Counted from the stretch's first letter, positions 26,240-34,127 are shown. The stretch is 64,000 nucleotides of DNA from SSF26 sp037443945 (GCA_037443945.1 JBBINH010000016.1:4088-68087), one strand, 5' to 3'. Program-made: numbers and translations. The notes: a model not told the origin generated them from the letters alone.

Positions 26240-28036
26240 TTACTTCGTCACCAGGCTCAGGGGCACGCCGATGAAGGGTTCAACCTTCTCGCCTTTGAGG
26301 TGCTTGACGGCCATGACCACACCCAACCGACCCATCTCCGCCGGCTGCTGCGCCACCGTCGCCGCCAGTTTGCCCTCCTCGACCGCCTTCACGGCATCGT
26401 CAATCGCATCAAAACCCACAAAGACGATGCCCGTGCGCTTGGCCGCCTCGGCCGCCTGAATGGCGCCCAACACCATCTCGTCGTTGTGGGCGAAAACCCC
26501 GGCTATCTCAGGCTGGGCCTGCAGAATGTTCTCGAACACCTGCAAACCCTTCGCCCGATTGAAATCCGCCGTCTGCTGGGCCACAATCGTCGCTCCCGGA
26601 CAATTCGCCTTCATCCACTCGTTGAAACCCTGTCCCCGGTCACGCGCCGCCGAGGTCCCGGCTATCCCCTGCAGCTCCACCACGTTGCCCTTCCCACCAA
26701 TCGCCTGGCACAGAAACTCCGCCGCCATCCGTCCACCGGCCACGTTGTCCGAGGCAATATGCGACACAATCTCACCACCCGAAGCCCCTCGGTCGATGGT
26801 GAACACGGGAATCCCTGCCGCATTCGCCTTCTGGATGGAGGGCACAATGGCATCGGCATCCGTGGGGTTGATCAACAAGGCGCTGACCTTCTTGTTGATC
26901 AGGTCCTCGATGGAAGCGGCCTGCTTCGCCGGGTCATCCTGCGCATCCACGACGATGAGCTTGACGCCCTGCGCCGCTGCCTCCTTCTCCGCACCCTCCT
27001 TGAGCGTGACGAAGAACGGGTTGTTCAACGTCGAAAGGGCCAGCCCAAGGGTGATCTCACCGGCCGGCGCTGCCGCAGGCTTGGCCGTCACCAGGTTCAG
27101 GGGCACGCCGATGAAGGGTTCGACCTTCTCGCCTTTGAGGTGCTTGACGGCCGTGACCACACCCAACCGACCCATCTCCGCCGGCTGCTGCGCCACCGTC
27201 GCCGCCAGTTTGCCCTCCTCGACCGCCTTCACGGCATCGTCAATCGCATCAAAACCCACAAAGACGATGCCCGTGCGCTTGGCCGCCTCGGCCGCCTGAA
27301 TGGCGCCCAACACCATCTCGTCGTTGTGGGCGAAAACCCCGGCTATCTCAGGCTGGGCCTGCAGAATGTTCTCGAACACCTGCAAACCCTTCGCCCGATT
27401 GAAATCCGCCGTCTGCTGGGCCACAATCGTCGCTCCCGGACAATTCGCCTTCATCCACTCGTTGAAACCCTGTCCCCGGTCACGCGCCGCCGAGGTCCCG
27501 GCTATCCCCTGCAGCTCCACCACGTTGCCCTTCCCACCAATCGCCTGGCACAGAAACTCCGCCGCCATCCGTCCACCGGCCACGTTGTCCGAGGCAATAT
27601 GCGACACAATCTCACCACCCGAAGCCCCTCGGTCGATGGTGAACACGGGAATCCCTGCCGCATTCGCCTTCTGGATGGAGGGCACAATGGCATCGGCATC
27701 CGTGGGGTTGATCAACAAGGCGCTGACCTTCTTGTTGATCAGGTCCTCGATGGAAGCGGCCTGCTTCGCCGGGTCATCCTGCGCATCCACGACGATGAGC
27801 TTGACGCCTTGCGCCGCTGCCTCCTTCTCCGCACCCTCCTTGAGCGTGACGAAGAACGGGTTGTTCAACGTCGAAAGGGCCAGCCCAAGGGTGATCTCAC
27901 CGGCCGGCGGTTGGGCGGCCGGTGGCTGGGTAGGCTCTGCCGTGGGTGCCGGAGGCGGGGTGGCCGGCGCACAAGACGCCAGCAGCAAGCTAAGGGTCAG
28001 TACCGCCCCTAGTATCGTTAACAAGTTGCGTTTCAT
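26240..28036 (-). CDS. rbsB: Ribose-type substrate-binding lipoprotein with two near-identical tandem domains
   Basis: A 598-residue protein with a lipoprotein signal (LLLASC, Cys22 as the lipidated residue), a Pro/Thr linker, and then two complete RbsB-type periplasmic binding domains (about 46-318 and 326-598). The normal family length is ~310. The two domains differ at only two residues that I can find (Thr/Met in GVVxAVKHLKG and Asn/Ser in PLxLVT), joined by the linker AKPAAAPAG. Each has the family's GEITLGLALSTLNNPFFVTLKEG start. The AGGAGG site before the ATG at 28036 fixes the start. It delivers sugar to the two RbsC permeases. Confidence 0.92.
   Translation of the reverse strand: MKRNLLTILGAVLTLSLLLASCAPATPPPAPTAEPTQPPAAQPPAGEITLGLALSTLNNPFFVTLKEGAEKEAAAQGVKLIVVDAQDDPAKQAASIEDLINKKVSALLINPTDADAIVPSIQKANAAGIPVFTIDRGASGGEIVSHIASDNVAGGRMAAEFLCQAIGGKGNVVELQGIAGTSAARDRGQGFNEWMKANCPGATIVAQQTADFNRAKGLQVFENILQAQPEIAGVFAHNDEMVLGAIQAAEAAKRTGIVFVGFDAIDDAVKAVEEGKLAATVAQQPAEMGRLGVVTAVKHLKGEKVEPFIGVPLNLVTAKPAAAPAGEITLGLALSTLNNPFFVTLKEGAEKEAAAQGVKLIVVDAQDDPAKQAASIEDLINKKVSALLINPTDADAIVPSIQKANAAGIPVFTIDRGASGGEIVSHIASDNVAGGRMAAEFLCQAIGGKGNVVELQGIAGTSAARDRGQGFNEWMKANCPGATIVAQQTADFNRAKGLQVFENILQAQPEIAGVFAHNDEMVLGAIQAAEAAKRTGIVFVGFDAIDDAVKAVEEGKLAATVAQQPAEMGRLGVVMAVKHLKGEKVEPFIGVPLSLVTK
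26246..27909 (-). repeat. Direct tandem repeat of about 825 bp with period 840 bp
   Basis: The segment 26246 to about 27069 recurs at 27086 to about 27909, with a constant offset of 840 bp. By eye I find only four mismatches (around 26256, 26282, 26313 and 26967 against their partners). The repeat covers a whole binding-protein domain, keeps the reading frame (280 codons per period), and must be a very recent duplication or one kept identical by gene conversion. Confidence 0.93.
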
Positions 28037-28063
28037 GGGAAATCCTCCTGAAATCAACGAGAA

Positions 28064-28106
28064 GTGTAAACAGCAAAAGAATGAAGATTTACACAAGTAA
28101 TCGTTT
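28064..28106 (-). promoter_or_regulatory. Regulatory region before rbsB with a LacI-type half-site
   Basis: On the minus strand AAACGATT at 28106-28099 equals one arm of the palindrome found at the lacI promoter (31525-31544). Downstream of it, GTGTAAA (28094-28088) and TTTACAC (28070-28064) form an inverted repeat. The half-site lies 63 bp before the rbsB start, so the regulator may also bind here. No clear promoter hexamers were identified. Confidence 0.35.
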
Positions 28107-28112
28107 GTCTGA

Positions 28113-29060
28113 TTAGCGAATAGCACGATGAAGCAGCAAAGCTGCGGCAATCACCACACCTTTGACAACGCCTTCCCACAGAGGGGAGACGTTGAGGAGG
28201 TTGAGGCCGTTATTGAGGACCTGGATGATAAGCACGCCGAGCAGAGTGCCGAAGAGACCGCCTTCACCGCCGGCAAAGCTGGTGCCGCCGACCACGACGG
28301 CAGCGATGGCATCGAATTCAAAGCCCAGGCCGGCCGTCGGTTGCGCCGAATTGAGTCGTGCCACCAAAATCAGACCGGCCAGAGCCGCAAGAAACCCCGA
28401 GATGACGTACACGAGAACCGTGACGTGACGAGTAGGCAAACCCGCCAGCCGTGCGGCCACGGGATTGTCGCCTAGCGCATACACCCATTCGCCGAAAACG
28501 GTACGGTTGAGAACAACATAGCCCAGGCCGAACACGATGGCAAAAACGAGGATGGGCATGGGAATGGGGCCGAGAAAACCGGCTCCCAGGAACGTGAAAC
28601 GGTCGGGAAGTCCCGTGATCGGCCGTCCCTGAGTGTAGGTCAGGGCCAATCCACGGGCCACGGTCATCATGCCCAGGGTAACGACAAACGGCGGTATGCC
28701 GGCCCGGGCAATGATAAAGCCGTTGATCAGCCCCAGAAGCGTGCCCACCCCTAAACCGGCCAGCACGCCCACCGGGACCGGCCATCCTGCCTGCATCAGG
28801 CCGGCCGCCACCACCGTTGCCAACGCCAACACCGAACCAACAGAAAGGTCGATCCCGGCCGTAAGGATCACATAGGTCATGCCCACGGCGATGATGCCGT
28901 TGATCGTGGCCTGGCGCAGGACGTTGAGCAGGTTCGAAACGGTCAAAAAGCGGTCGGAAAGCAACGTCAAAGCCAGGCAGAGCAGCAAAAACGACAGCAC
29001 CAGCCCGTAGCGGCGTAGGGCTTCGCGGGTCCGCAGGCGCTCGGACACGGCCACGTCCAT
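28113..29060 (-). CDS. rbsC: Sugar ABC transporter permease 2 (RbsC family)
   Basis: A 315-residue permease of the same family as the protein at 23579-24568 but clearly diverged. Motifs: GMTYVILTAGIDLSVGS, AGIPPFVVTLGMMTVARGLAL, YALGDNPVAARLAGL, FEFDAIAAVVVGGTSFAGG. It lies between rbsD (4-bp ATGA overlap) and rbsB, the canonical position, so it is likely the primary partner of the binding protein. Confidence 0.92.
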   Translation of the reverse strand: MDVAVSERLRTREALRRYGLVLSFLLLCLALTLLSDRFLTVSNLLNVLRQATINGIIAVGMTYVILTAGIDLSVGSVLALATVVAAGLMQAGWPVPVGVLAGLGVGTLLGLINGFIIARAGIPPFVVTLGMMTVARGLALTYTQGRPITGLPDRFTFLGAGFLGPIPMPILVFAIVFGLGYVVLNRTVFGEWVYALGDNPVAARLAGLPTRHVTVLVYVISGFLAALAGLILVARLNSAQPTAGLGFEFDAIAAVVVGGTSFAGGEGGLFGTLLGVLIIQVLNNGLNLLNVSPLWEGVVKGVVIAAALLLHRAIR

Positions 29061-29455
29061 CAGAACACGACTCCGGCGATGAGGATGACATTCGCATAGG
29101 GCGTGAACTCACCCGTGCGAACCACCGCCCTGGCCTGAGCCGTCAGGGCCTTGAACTGTTCATGAGGTACGGCACGCAAGGGCACAGACGGCAACAAAAG
29201 CGCCAATTCGGATCGCAGCTTCGGACTGCGTTCTGCCATTTCGGTGGCGACCACGGCCTCTTCGACGGCCAACTCCTCCAGCACGGCCTCCACCACATCG
29301 AGAAACCGAGGGAGCCGGGGACGGACGGCCAGGTCGATACGACGCACACCGGCCGGAATAGGTAAACCGGCATCGGCAATGACGAGACTATCCCGGTGAC
29401 CCATGCCGGCGATGACTTCGGAAAGGGGAACGTTGAGGAGACCGAGTTTCTTCAT
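29060..29455 (-). CDS. rbsD: D-ribose pyranase RbsD
   Basis: A 131-residue protein of normal RbsD length. The N-terminus MKKLGLLNVPLSEVIAGMGHRDSLVIADAGLPIP carries the conserved His and Asp; the C-terminus FTPYANVILIAGVVF is also typical. RbsD (and the related FucU) interconvert pyranose and furanose forms so the imported sugar fits the kinase. I start at the ATG at 29455; 16 more codons are open upstream but are not family-like. It sits between the ribokinase and permease genes, which supports ribose as the transported sugar. Confidence 0.9.
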   Translation of the reverse strand: MKKLGLLNVPLSEVIAGMGHRDSLVIADAGLPIPAGVRRIDLAVRPRLPRFLDVVEAVLEELAVEEAVVATEMAERSPKLRSELALLLPSVPLRAVPHEQFKALTAQARAVVRTGEFTPYANVILIAGVVF

Positions 29456-29519
29456 AGGCGGGATAGGAAGGGAAAGAAAACGCCAACGATGCAGCCACCG
29501 CAAACCGGGTCACGGTCGT

Positions 29520-30449
29520 TTACGAGCCGCCGCCACCGGCAGCCAACAGAGCCATAACGGCCTCCCGCGAAGGCAAGGAAGGCTGGGCGCCTAACACGGT
29601 GCAAGCCAGCGCCCCGGCAGCGCAGCCCCAGGTCGCCGCCTCGACCGGCGTCCGTCCCTCGCTCAGGGCCACGGCAAAGGCACCGACAAAGGCATCGCCG
29701 GCGGCGGTTGTATCGACGACCTCGACCGGGAAACTGGATACCCTTTCCGGGCCCTTATCCGTCAGCACCAAGGCGCCCTGCTCGCCCAGGGTGAGCACCA
29801 CAACACCCACGCCGCTCCGACGCAACATGGCGGCCGCCGTTTCGGCTTCTTCCGGCGTATGGACCGACAAACCCGTCAGCAAAGCCGCCTCGTGTTGATT
29901 GGGGATGAGATAATCCACCTGCCGCATCAGGGTGGTCGGCAGGGTGCGGGCAGGCGCCGGATTGAGAATGACAGGCACACCGTGGGCATGGGCCAGGCCG
30001 ATGGCCGTCTCGACCGCCGGCAGAGGCACCTCCAATTGGAGCAGAAGCGCTGTCGCCTCGGCAATGAGCGCCTCATGGCTGCGCACGAGCTCCGGCGAAA
30101 CCGTGCCGTTGGCGCCGGGGGCGATGACGATGGTGTTTTCCCCGGCCGCGCTGAGGGTGATCAAGGCCACACCGGTGGCCGCATCGCTACGGCTAACGCC
30201 GGTTGTATCCACACCGGCAGCCTGCAGGGTGGCGATGAGGGCATCGCCAAAGGCATCGCGGCCCACACAGCCGATCATCATGACCGGTTGGCCCAGGCGG
30301 GCGATGGCCACGGCCTGGTTGGCGCCTTTGCCGCCGGGAAATGTGCCGAAATCGCTGCCGATCAGGGTCTCACCGGGCCGCGGATGTCGCGGGGCCCGGA
30401 TGACCAGATCCATGTTGAGACTGCCGAGAACGACGAGCGGGCGTGCCAT
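29520..30449 (-). CDS. rbsK: Ribokinase
   Basis: A 309-residue PfkB-family kinase. Signatures: MARPLVVLGSLNMDLVIRAPRHPRPGET, the sugar-binding GGKGANQAVAIARLG and the catalytic DTTAAGDAFVGAFA with the general-base Asp. It phosphorylates D-ribose at O5 with ATP. The start at 30449 (GAGCAAATCAGG upstream) leaves 31 bp after the regulator stop; the upstream open frame enters the lacI gene. Confidence 0.93.
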   Translation of the reverse strand: MARPLVVLGSLNMDLVIRAPRHPRPGETLIGSDFGTFPGGKGANQAVAIARLGQPVMMIGCVGRDAFGDALIATLQAAGVDTTGVSRSDAATGVALITLSAAGENTIVIAPGANGTVSPELVRSHEALIAEATALLLQLEVPLPAVETAIGLAHAHGVPVILNPAPARTLPTTLMRQVDYLIPNQHEAALLTGLSVHTPEEAETAAAMLRRSGVGVVVLTLGEQGALVLTDKGPERVSSFPVEVVDTTAAGDAFVGAFAVALSEGRTPVEAATWGCAAGALACTVLGAQPSLPSREAVMALLAAGGGGS

Positions 30450-30480
30450 CCTGATTTGCTCCGGGAGGAAGAACGCGACG

Positions 30481-31497
30481 TTAGGAGACCGGAAGGGGAC
30501 GAGTGGATTGGCGAATGACAAGCTGCGTCGGCAGAACACGACGCGTCGGGGAAGCGGTTGGCGCCTGAACCCGTTGCAGCACCATTTCGGTCGCCAGACG
30601 GCCGATTTCGGCAATCGGTTGCGCGACCGTGGTCAAGGCCGGTGTGATATAGGCGGCCAGGATGGTATCATCAAAACCGACAACGCTGAGATCGTCAGGC
30701 ACGCGGCGGCCCAAGGCTGCCGCCGCCGCAATGGCGCCGACGGCCATCAGGTCATTGCAGGCAAAAATGGCCGTAGGCGGTTCGGGCAATGTCAGGAGCG
30801 CCTGGGCACCTTCGTAGCCACCGGCAAACTGGAAATCCCCGCGCACCACCAACGCCTCATCGTAGGGAAGTCCGGCCTGGCTCAGCGCGCGGCGATAACC
30901 GGTCACGCGTTCGGCACTGGGCGTTGTCATCGACGGTCCGGTGATACAGCCGATGCGACGATGGCCCAAGGCAATGAGATGGTGGGTGGCCTGATACCCG
31001 CCGTCGAGATTGTCCACCAGCAACATGTCGGCGGCAATGCCGGATAGCTCACGGTCCACGACGACCGTGGGTACCTGACGCAACGCCCGTTGCAACTCCC
31101 GGCTTCCCAACCCCACCGCTGCCAGAATCAGCCCATCCACCTGTTTGGCCACCAGGACGTTGATGTTGGTCAGTTCACGGGTCAGATCGCCTTCGGAATT
31201 CGTCAGGATGAGGCTGTAACCCTGACGATAACAGGCATCTTCAACCGCCCGCGCCATCATGGCAAAAAACGGATTGGCGTTATCCGGCACCACCATGCCC
31301 AGGGTCAGGGTTTCGCGACGTCGCAGGCTGCGGGCGACGGCGTTCGGTTGATAGCGCAGTTCGGTCATCGCCTGCTGCACCCGCTCGGTAAGCTCGGGGC
31401 TAACGAAGCGCGTGCCGTTGATCACATGGGAGACCGTGCTGGTCGAAACACCGGCTCGCTGCGCTACGTCGCGAATGGTTACCGGGTGTCTGGGCAT
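30481..31497 (-). CDS. rbsR: LacI-family transcriptional regulator of the ribose cluster
   Basis: A 338-residue regulator. Residues ~7-26 form the helix-turn-helix (TIRDVAQRAGVSTSTVSHVI) followed by the hinge helix (QPNAVARSLRRRET); the rest is a periplasmic-binding-protein-like sensor domain (GMVVPDNANPFFAMMARAVED, VVDRELSG, NDLMAVGAIAAA). It is first in the gene order lacI-rbsK-rbsD-rbsC-rbsB-rbsA-rbsC and probably represses the whole set, with the transported sugar as inducer. A perfect 20-bp palindrome overlaps its own predicted transcription start. Confidence 0.9.
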   Translation of the reverse strand: MPRHPVTIRDVAQRAGVSTSTVSHVINGTRFVSPELTERVQQAMTELRYQPNAVARSLRRRETLTLGMVVPDNANPFFAMMARAVEDACYRQGYSLILTNSEGDLTRELTNINVLVAKQVDGLILAAVGLGSRELQRALRQVPTVVVDRELSGIAADMLLVDNLDGGYQATHHLIALGHRRIGCITGPSMTTPSAERVTGYRRALSQAGLPYDEALVVRGDFQFAGGYEGAQALLTLPEPPTAIFACNDLMAVGAIAAAAALGRRVPDDLSVVGFDDTILAAYITPALTTVAQPIAEIGRLATEMVLQRVQAPTASPTRRVLPTQLVIRQSTRPLPVS

Positions 31498-31524
31498 GGC
31501 TTTCCTTCCGTCATCGCCACGAAA

Positions 31525-31544
31525 AAACGATTGCGCAATCGTTT
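31525..31544. promoter_or_regulatory. LacI-type operator, perfect 20-bp palindrome
   Basis: AAACGATTGCGCAATCGTTT is identical on both strands, with the central CG of LacI-family operators. It lies 28-47 bp before the lacI start and covers the predicted transcription start (about 31544), which suits repression by steric block. Confidence 0.8.
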
Positions 31545-31550
31545 GATAAC

Positions 31551-31579
31551 AGTTTATGGCATCTTAACGGACTTGTCAA
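31551..31579 (-). promoter_or_regulatory. Promoter of the lacI-rbs operon
   Basis: On the minus strand the -35 is TTGACA (31579-31574), then a 17-bp spacer, and the -10 is TAAACT (31556-31551). The predicted start near 31544 falls at the edge of the palindromic operator. Confidence 0.75.
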
Positions 31580-31640
31580 GAATTCACTCGGTTCCCAAGT
31601 GTGTTGGTGCGAGAGGGCAGCAGGCACGTTCAAACGTCTT

Positions 31641-31658
31641 AACGTTCGAACGTTCGAA
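31641..31658. promoter_or_regulatory. Overlapping palindromes between lacI and nth
   Basis: AACGTTCGAACGTT (31641-31654) and TTCGAACGTTCGAA (31645-31658) are both perfect palindromes sharing ten bases. They lie 60-77 bp upstream of the nth start and about 65-80 bp upstream of the lacI -35. They look like a protein-binding site for an unknown regulator. Confidence 0.45.
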
Positions 31659-31679
31659 AGATAGAACCGAGCCCTTCTC

Positions 31680-31709
31680 TTGGCTTCGCCGCCGTCATCG
31701 CCGTATAAT
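31680..31709 (+). promoter_or_regulatory. Promoter of nth-folP, leaderless
   Basis: TTGGCT at 31680-31685, an 18-bp spacer, and a consensus TATAAT at 31704-31709. Transcription would begin about 31716-31718, on or next to the GTG start at 31718. Confidence 0.7.
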
Positions 31710-31717
31710 ACGACGAC

Positions 31718-32413
31718 GTGGACGCTTCCGCTGACACCCCCTCCACCCTCCTCGCGACGGTACATCAGCGTCTGGCCGCCGTCTACGGTCTCCCTGTCCG
31801 GCGACCTTCCGAACACGATCCGATTGCCGGCTTGATCCTCACCATCCTCAGCCAAAACACCCATGACCGCAATGCCGACCGTGCTTTCGCCGCGCTACGG
31901 GCCGCTTATCCGAACTGGGAAGCGGTGATGACGGCGCCGACAATCGAACTGGCCACGGTCATCCGCTCCGGCGGTTTGGCAACGCAAAAAGCGCCGCGCA
32001 TCCAGAAGCTCCTCCGTCGTCTGTATGACGAACAGGGCCATTTCGACCTGAGCCATCTGGCGGCGTTGCCGGTCGCCGAAGCCCGGCGCCGGCTGACCCA
32101 ATACGAGGGTATAGGCAACAAAACGGCCTCGGTGCTCTTGCTTTTTGCCTTTGGTCAGCCGGCCTTTCCGGTGGATACCCATGTCCATCGGGTGGCGCGC
32201 CGGCTGGGTCTCGTCTCGGAGCGCGCCACCCCCAACCAGGTGATGGCGCTTGTGGAGGCTCACGCCCCACCCGAATGGTTTTACCCGCTCCATCTCAATC
32301 TTATCCGGCACGGCCGCCTTGTCTGTCAGGCACGACGCCCCTGCTGTGCAAGCTGCGTGCTCAATGACCTCTGCGCCTTCCCTCGGCGTTCGCCTTTATC
32401 CGACCGGCCATGA
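31718..32413 (+). CDS. nth: Endonuclease III-like DNA glycosylase
   Basis: A 231-residue HhH-GPD base-excision repair protein. The helix-hairpin-helix EGIGNKTASV contains the catalytic Lys (K135), and VDTHVHRVARR the catalytic Asp (D153). The C-terminal C-x6-C-x2-C-x5-C pattern is a complete [4Fe-4S] site. It removes oxidised pyrimidines or related lesions. The start is GTG at 31718, with no Shine-Dalgarno; a TATAAT ends 8 nt before it, so the message is probably leaderless. It overlaps folP by ATGA. Confidence 0.88.
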   Translation: MDASADTPSTLLATVHQRLAAVYGLPVRRPSEHDPIAGLILTILSQNTHDRNADRAFAALRAAYPNWEAVMTAPTIELATVIRSGGLATQKAPRIQKLLRRLYDEQGHFDLSHLAALPVAEARRRLTQYEGIGNKTASVLLLFAFGQPAFPVDTHVHRVARRLGLVSERATPNQVMALVEAHAPPEWFYPLHLNLIRHGRLVCQARRPCCASCVLNDLCAFPRRSPLSDRP

Positions 32414-33306
32414 GTTTCACCGTTGCCCCACGCCTGCGTCTGCGCCAGACCGAGTTTGTCTGGGGCAGCCGGACCTATATCATGGGCATCCTCAACCTCA
32501 CGCCCGATAGCTTTTCCGGTGACGGCCTCCTGCGTCAGACCGACTTTGTGGCGGCAGCCCTGGCCCTGGCCCAGGCCATGCTGGCCGAAGGTGCCGATCT
32601 GCTCGACTTGGGAGGCGAGAGCACACGCCCCGGCTCGCAACCGGTTCCGGCCGAGGAGGAGCTGCGCCGGGTCCTGCCCGTCCTGCGCGAGCTGCGCCAG
32701 CTCACCGATGTGCCCCTTTCCGTGGACACGAGCAAGGCCGTCGTCGCATCGGCCTGCCTGGAAGCCGGCGCCGATCTGATCAACGATGTCTGGGGACTGC
32801 GTCTGGACCCCGACCTGGCCGGCGTTGTGGCGATGGCCGGCGCCGCCGTCGTGCTCATGCACAATCGCTCGACACCGAAGGCGGCACAGATTGACCCTCG
32901 TCTGGGCGGTCGCTATGTGGGCATCGCCTACGAAAACCTGATCGAGGACATCAAACGCGAGCTGGGCATCTCCCTGGAGTTGGCCGCGCGGGCCGGCATC
33001 CCCGACGATCGCATCATCCTCGATCCCGGTCTCGGTTTCGGCAAAACCGTGGCCCAAAACCTGGAGCTGCTCAACCGCCTCGATGCCATCAAGGCCCTAG
33101 GCTATCCGCTCCTGGTCGGTGCCAGCCGCAAATCGTTCATCGGCTATACCCTTGATCTGCCACCGCACGAGCGAGATGAAGGGACGGCCGCCACAACGGC
33201 CGTTGCCATTGTGCGCGGGGCCGATATCGTGCGGGTGCATGATGTGCGCCTCAACTACCGTGTGGCCCGGATGACGGATGCCATCGTCCGCCCTAAGGCC
33301 GGTTGA
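32410..33306 (+). CDS. folP: Dihydropteroate synthase
   Basis: A 298-residue folate-pathway enzyme joining p-aminobenzoate to the pterin pyrophosphate. Conserved loops: MGILNLTPDSFSGDG, LLDLGGESTRPGSQPV, SVDTSKAVVASACLEAGADLINDVWG, ILDPGLGFGKT, GASRKSFIGYTL and VRVHDV. Translation is coupled to nth through a 4-bp overlap. Fusion of a repair gene and a folate gene in one operon is probably just packing. Confidence 0.95.
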   Translation: MSFTVAPRLRLRQTEFVWGSRTYIMGILNLTPDSFSGDGLLRQTDFVAAALALAQAMLAEGADLLDLGGESTRPGSQPVPAEEELRRVLPVLRELRQLTDVPLSVDTSKAVVASACLEAGADLINDVWGLRLDPDLAGVVAMAGAAVVLMHNRSTPKAAQIDPRLGGRYVGIAYENLIEDIKRELGISLELAARAGIPDDRIILDPGLGFGKTVAQNLELLNRLDAIKALGYPLLVGASRKSFIGYTLDLPPHERDEGTAATTAVAIVRGADIVRVHDVRLNYRVARMTDAIVRPKAG

Positions 33307-33325
33307 ATCTGTCCGGGGGAACACC

Positions 33326-33859
33326 ATGCTCTACGGTAAAAAGGTCGTTTTACGGCCGATCGTACCCGAAGACCTGCCCAACTATGTGCGCTGGCTGGCC
33401 GATCCGGATGTGCTGAGGTACTTCGGTGCCTATCTTCCCATAAGCCTGGCCCAGGAAGAAGCCTGGTATCGGCGTCAAAGCGAGGACCCTACCGTGCTCA
33501 ACTTCGCCATCACCTACGAAGACCGCCATGTCGGGGGCACCGGTTTTAGCCACCTGAATCATCAGGACCGCAACGCCGAAGTTGGCCTGTTCATCGGTGA
33601 GAAGAGCCTTTGGGATCAGGGTTTGGGCCAGGATACGTTGGCCACCATGGTCCGTTACGGTTTTGAGCAACTCAACTTGCACCGCATCTACCTTCGTGTT
33701 TTTGCCGAGAACGAGCGTGGCATCCGGGCCTATCAAAAAGTGGGCTTTGTGACCGAGGGGCGATTGCGGCAGGCCGTATGGCGCCATGGCCGTTGGCATG
33801 ATCTGCTCGTGATGAGCATTGTGTACCCGGAATGGGCAAAAGACCATCAGCGGGCCTAA
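33326..33859 (+). CDS. GNAT-family N-acetyltransferase (RimJ/RimL-like)
   Basis: A 177-residue acetyltransferase. The start VVLRPIVPEDLPNYVRWLADPDVLRYFG and the acetyl-CoA segment GEKSLWDQGLGQDTLATMVRYGF, then LHRIYLRVFAENERGIRAYQKVGF, match the RimJ/RimL group that modifies protein N-termini or small molecules. The start at 33326 follows a GGGGGA site. It is 19 bp downstream of folP. Confidence 0.88.
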   Translation: MLYGKKVVLRPIVPEDLPNYVRWLADPDVLRYFGAYLPISLAQEEAWYRRQSEDPTVLNFAITYEDRHVGGTGFSHLNHQDRNAEVGLFIGEKSLWDQGLGQDTLATMVRYGFEQLNLHRIYLRVFAENERGIRAYQKVGFVTEGRLRQAVWRHGRWHDLLVMSIVYPEWAKDHQRA

Positions 33860-33871
33860 GCCATTCCCGCA

Positions 33872-33880
33872 TGCTACAAT
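33872..33880 (+). promoter_or_regulatory. Extended -10 promoter before the 34-kb region
   Basis: TGCTACAAT, TG at 33872-33873 and TACAAT at 33875-33880. Predicted transcription start near 33887. The next strong gene begins at 34128, leaving a 240-nt leader that holds a possible short frame. Confidence 0.45.
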
Positions 33881-33928
33881 AGCCCTGTCATCGTCCCGCC
33901 TCCTAACCTGACGCGCACGCCATGCCTG

Positions 33929-34102
33929 TTGCGCCCTACGACATCGCCGTCAGGGTCCTCGTTGCGGCAACGCGGCTACGAAATCCTCCGCCGTTCCTTC
34001 GGTATCCCTATCATCGCCGCCCCCTTCGCGGAACGCCTGCGGCAAGAGACCCCTTCGGTCTGCCGCAGCGATTTCCTCCTCTGCCGCCGAGAAAGCGTTT
34101 AG
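33929..34102 (+). CDS. Possible short gene (57 codons) of unknown function
   Basis: A frame with TTG at 33929 (or CTG 33908) to TAG 34102 reads LRQRGYEILRRSFGIPIIAA and then FAERLRQETPSV, which has protein-like composition. An extended -10 promoter lies upstream in the same orientation. There is no good ribosome-binding site and no recognisable family. It could equally be the end of a decayed gene or chance; the competing ATG frame at 33922 is Pro/Arg-rich and looks spurious. Confidence 0.25.
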   Translation: MRPTTSPSGSSLRQRGYEILRRSFGIPIIAAPFAERLRQETPSVCRSDFLLCRRESV

Positions 34103-34127
34103 GCTACGTTCATTGCCGGAGTGTCCC

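Noticed and set aside
26300..28012. A 570-codon open frame on the plus strand opposite the duplicated binding protein
   Set aside because: It mirrors the codon structure of rbsB in high-GC DNA and inherits the same duplication; its product is Arg/His-rich and unlike any family, whereas the minus-strand frame is a clear RbsB with a ribosome-binding site.
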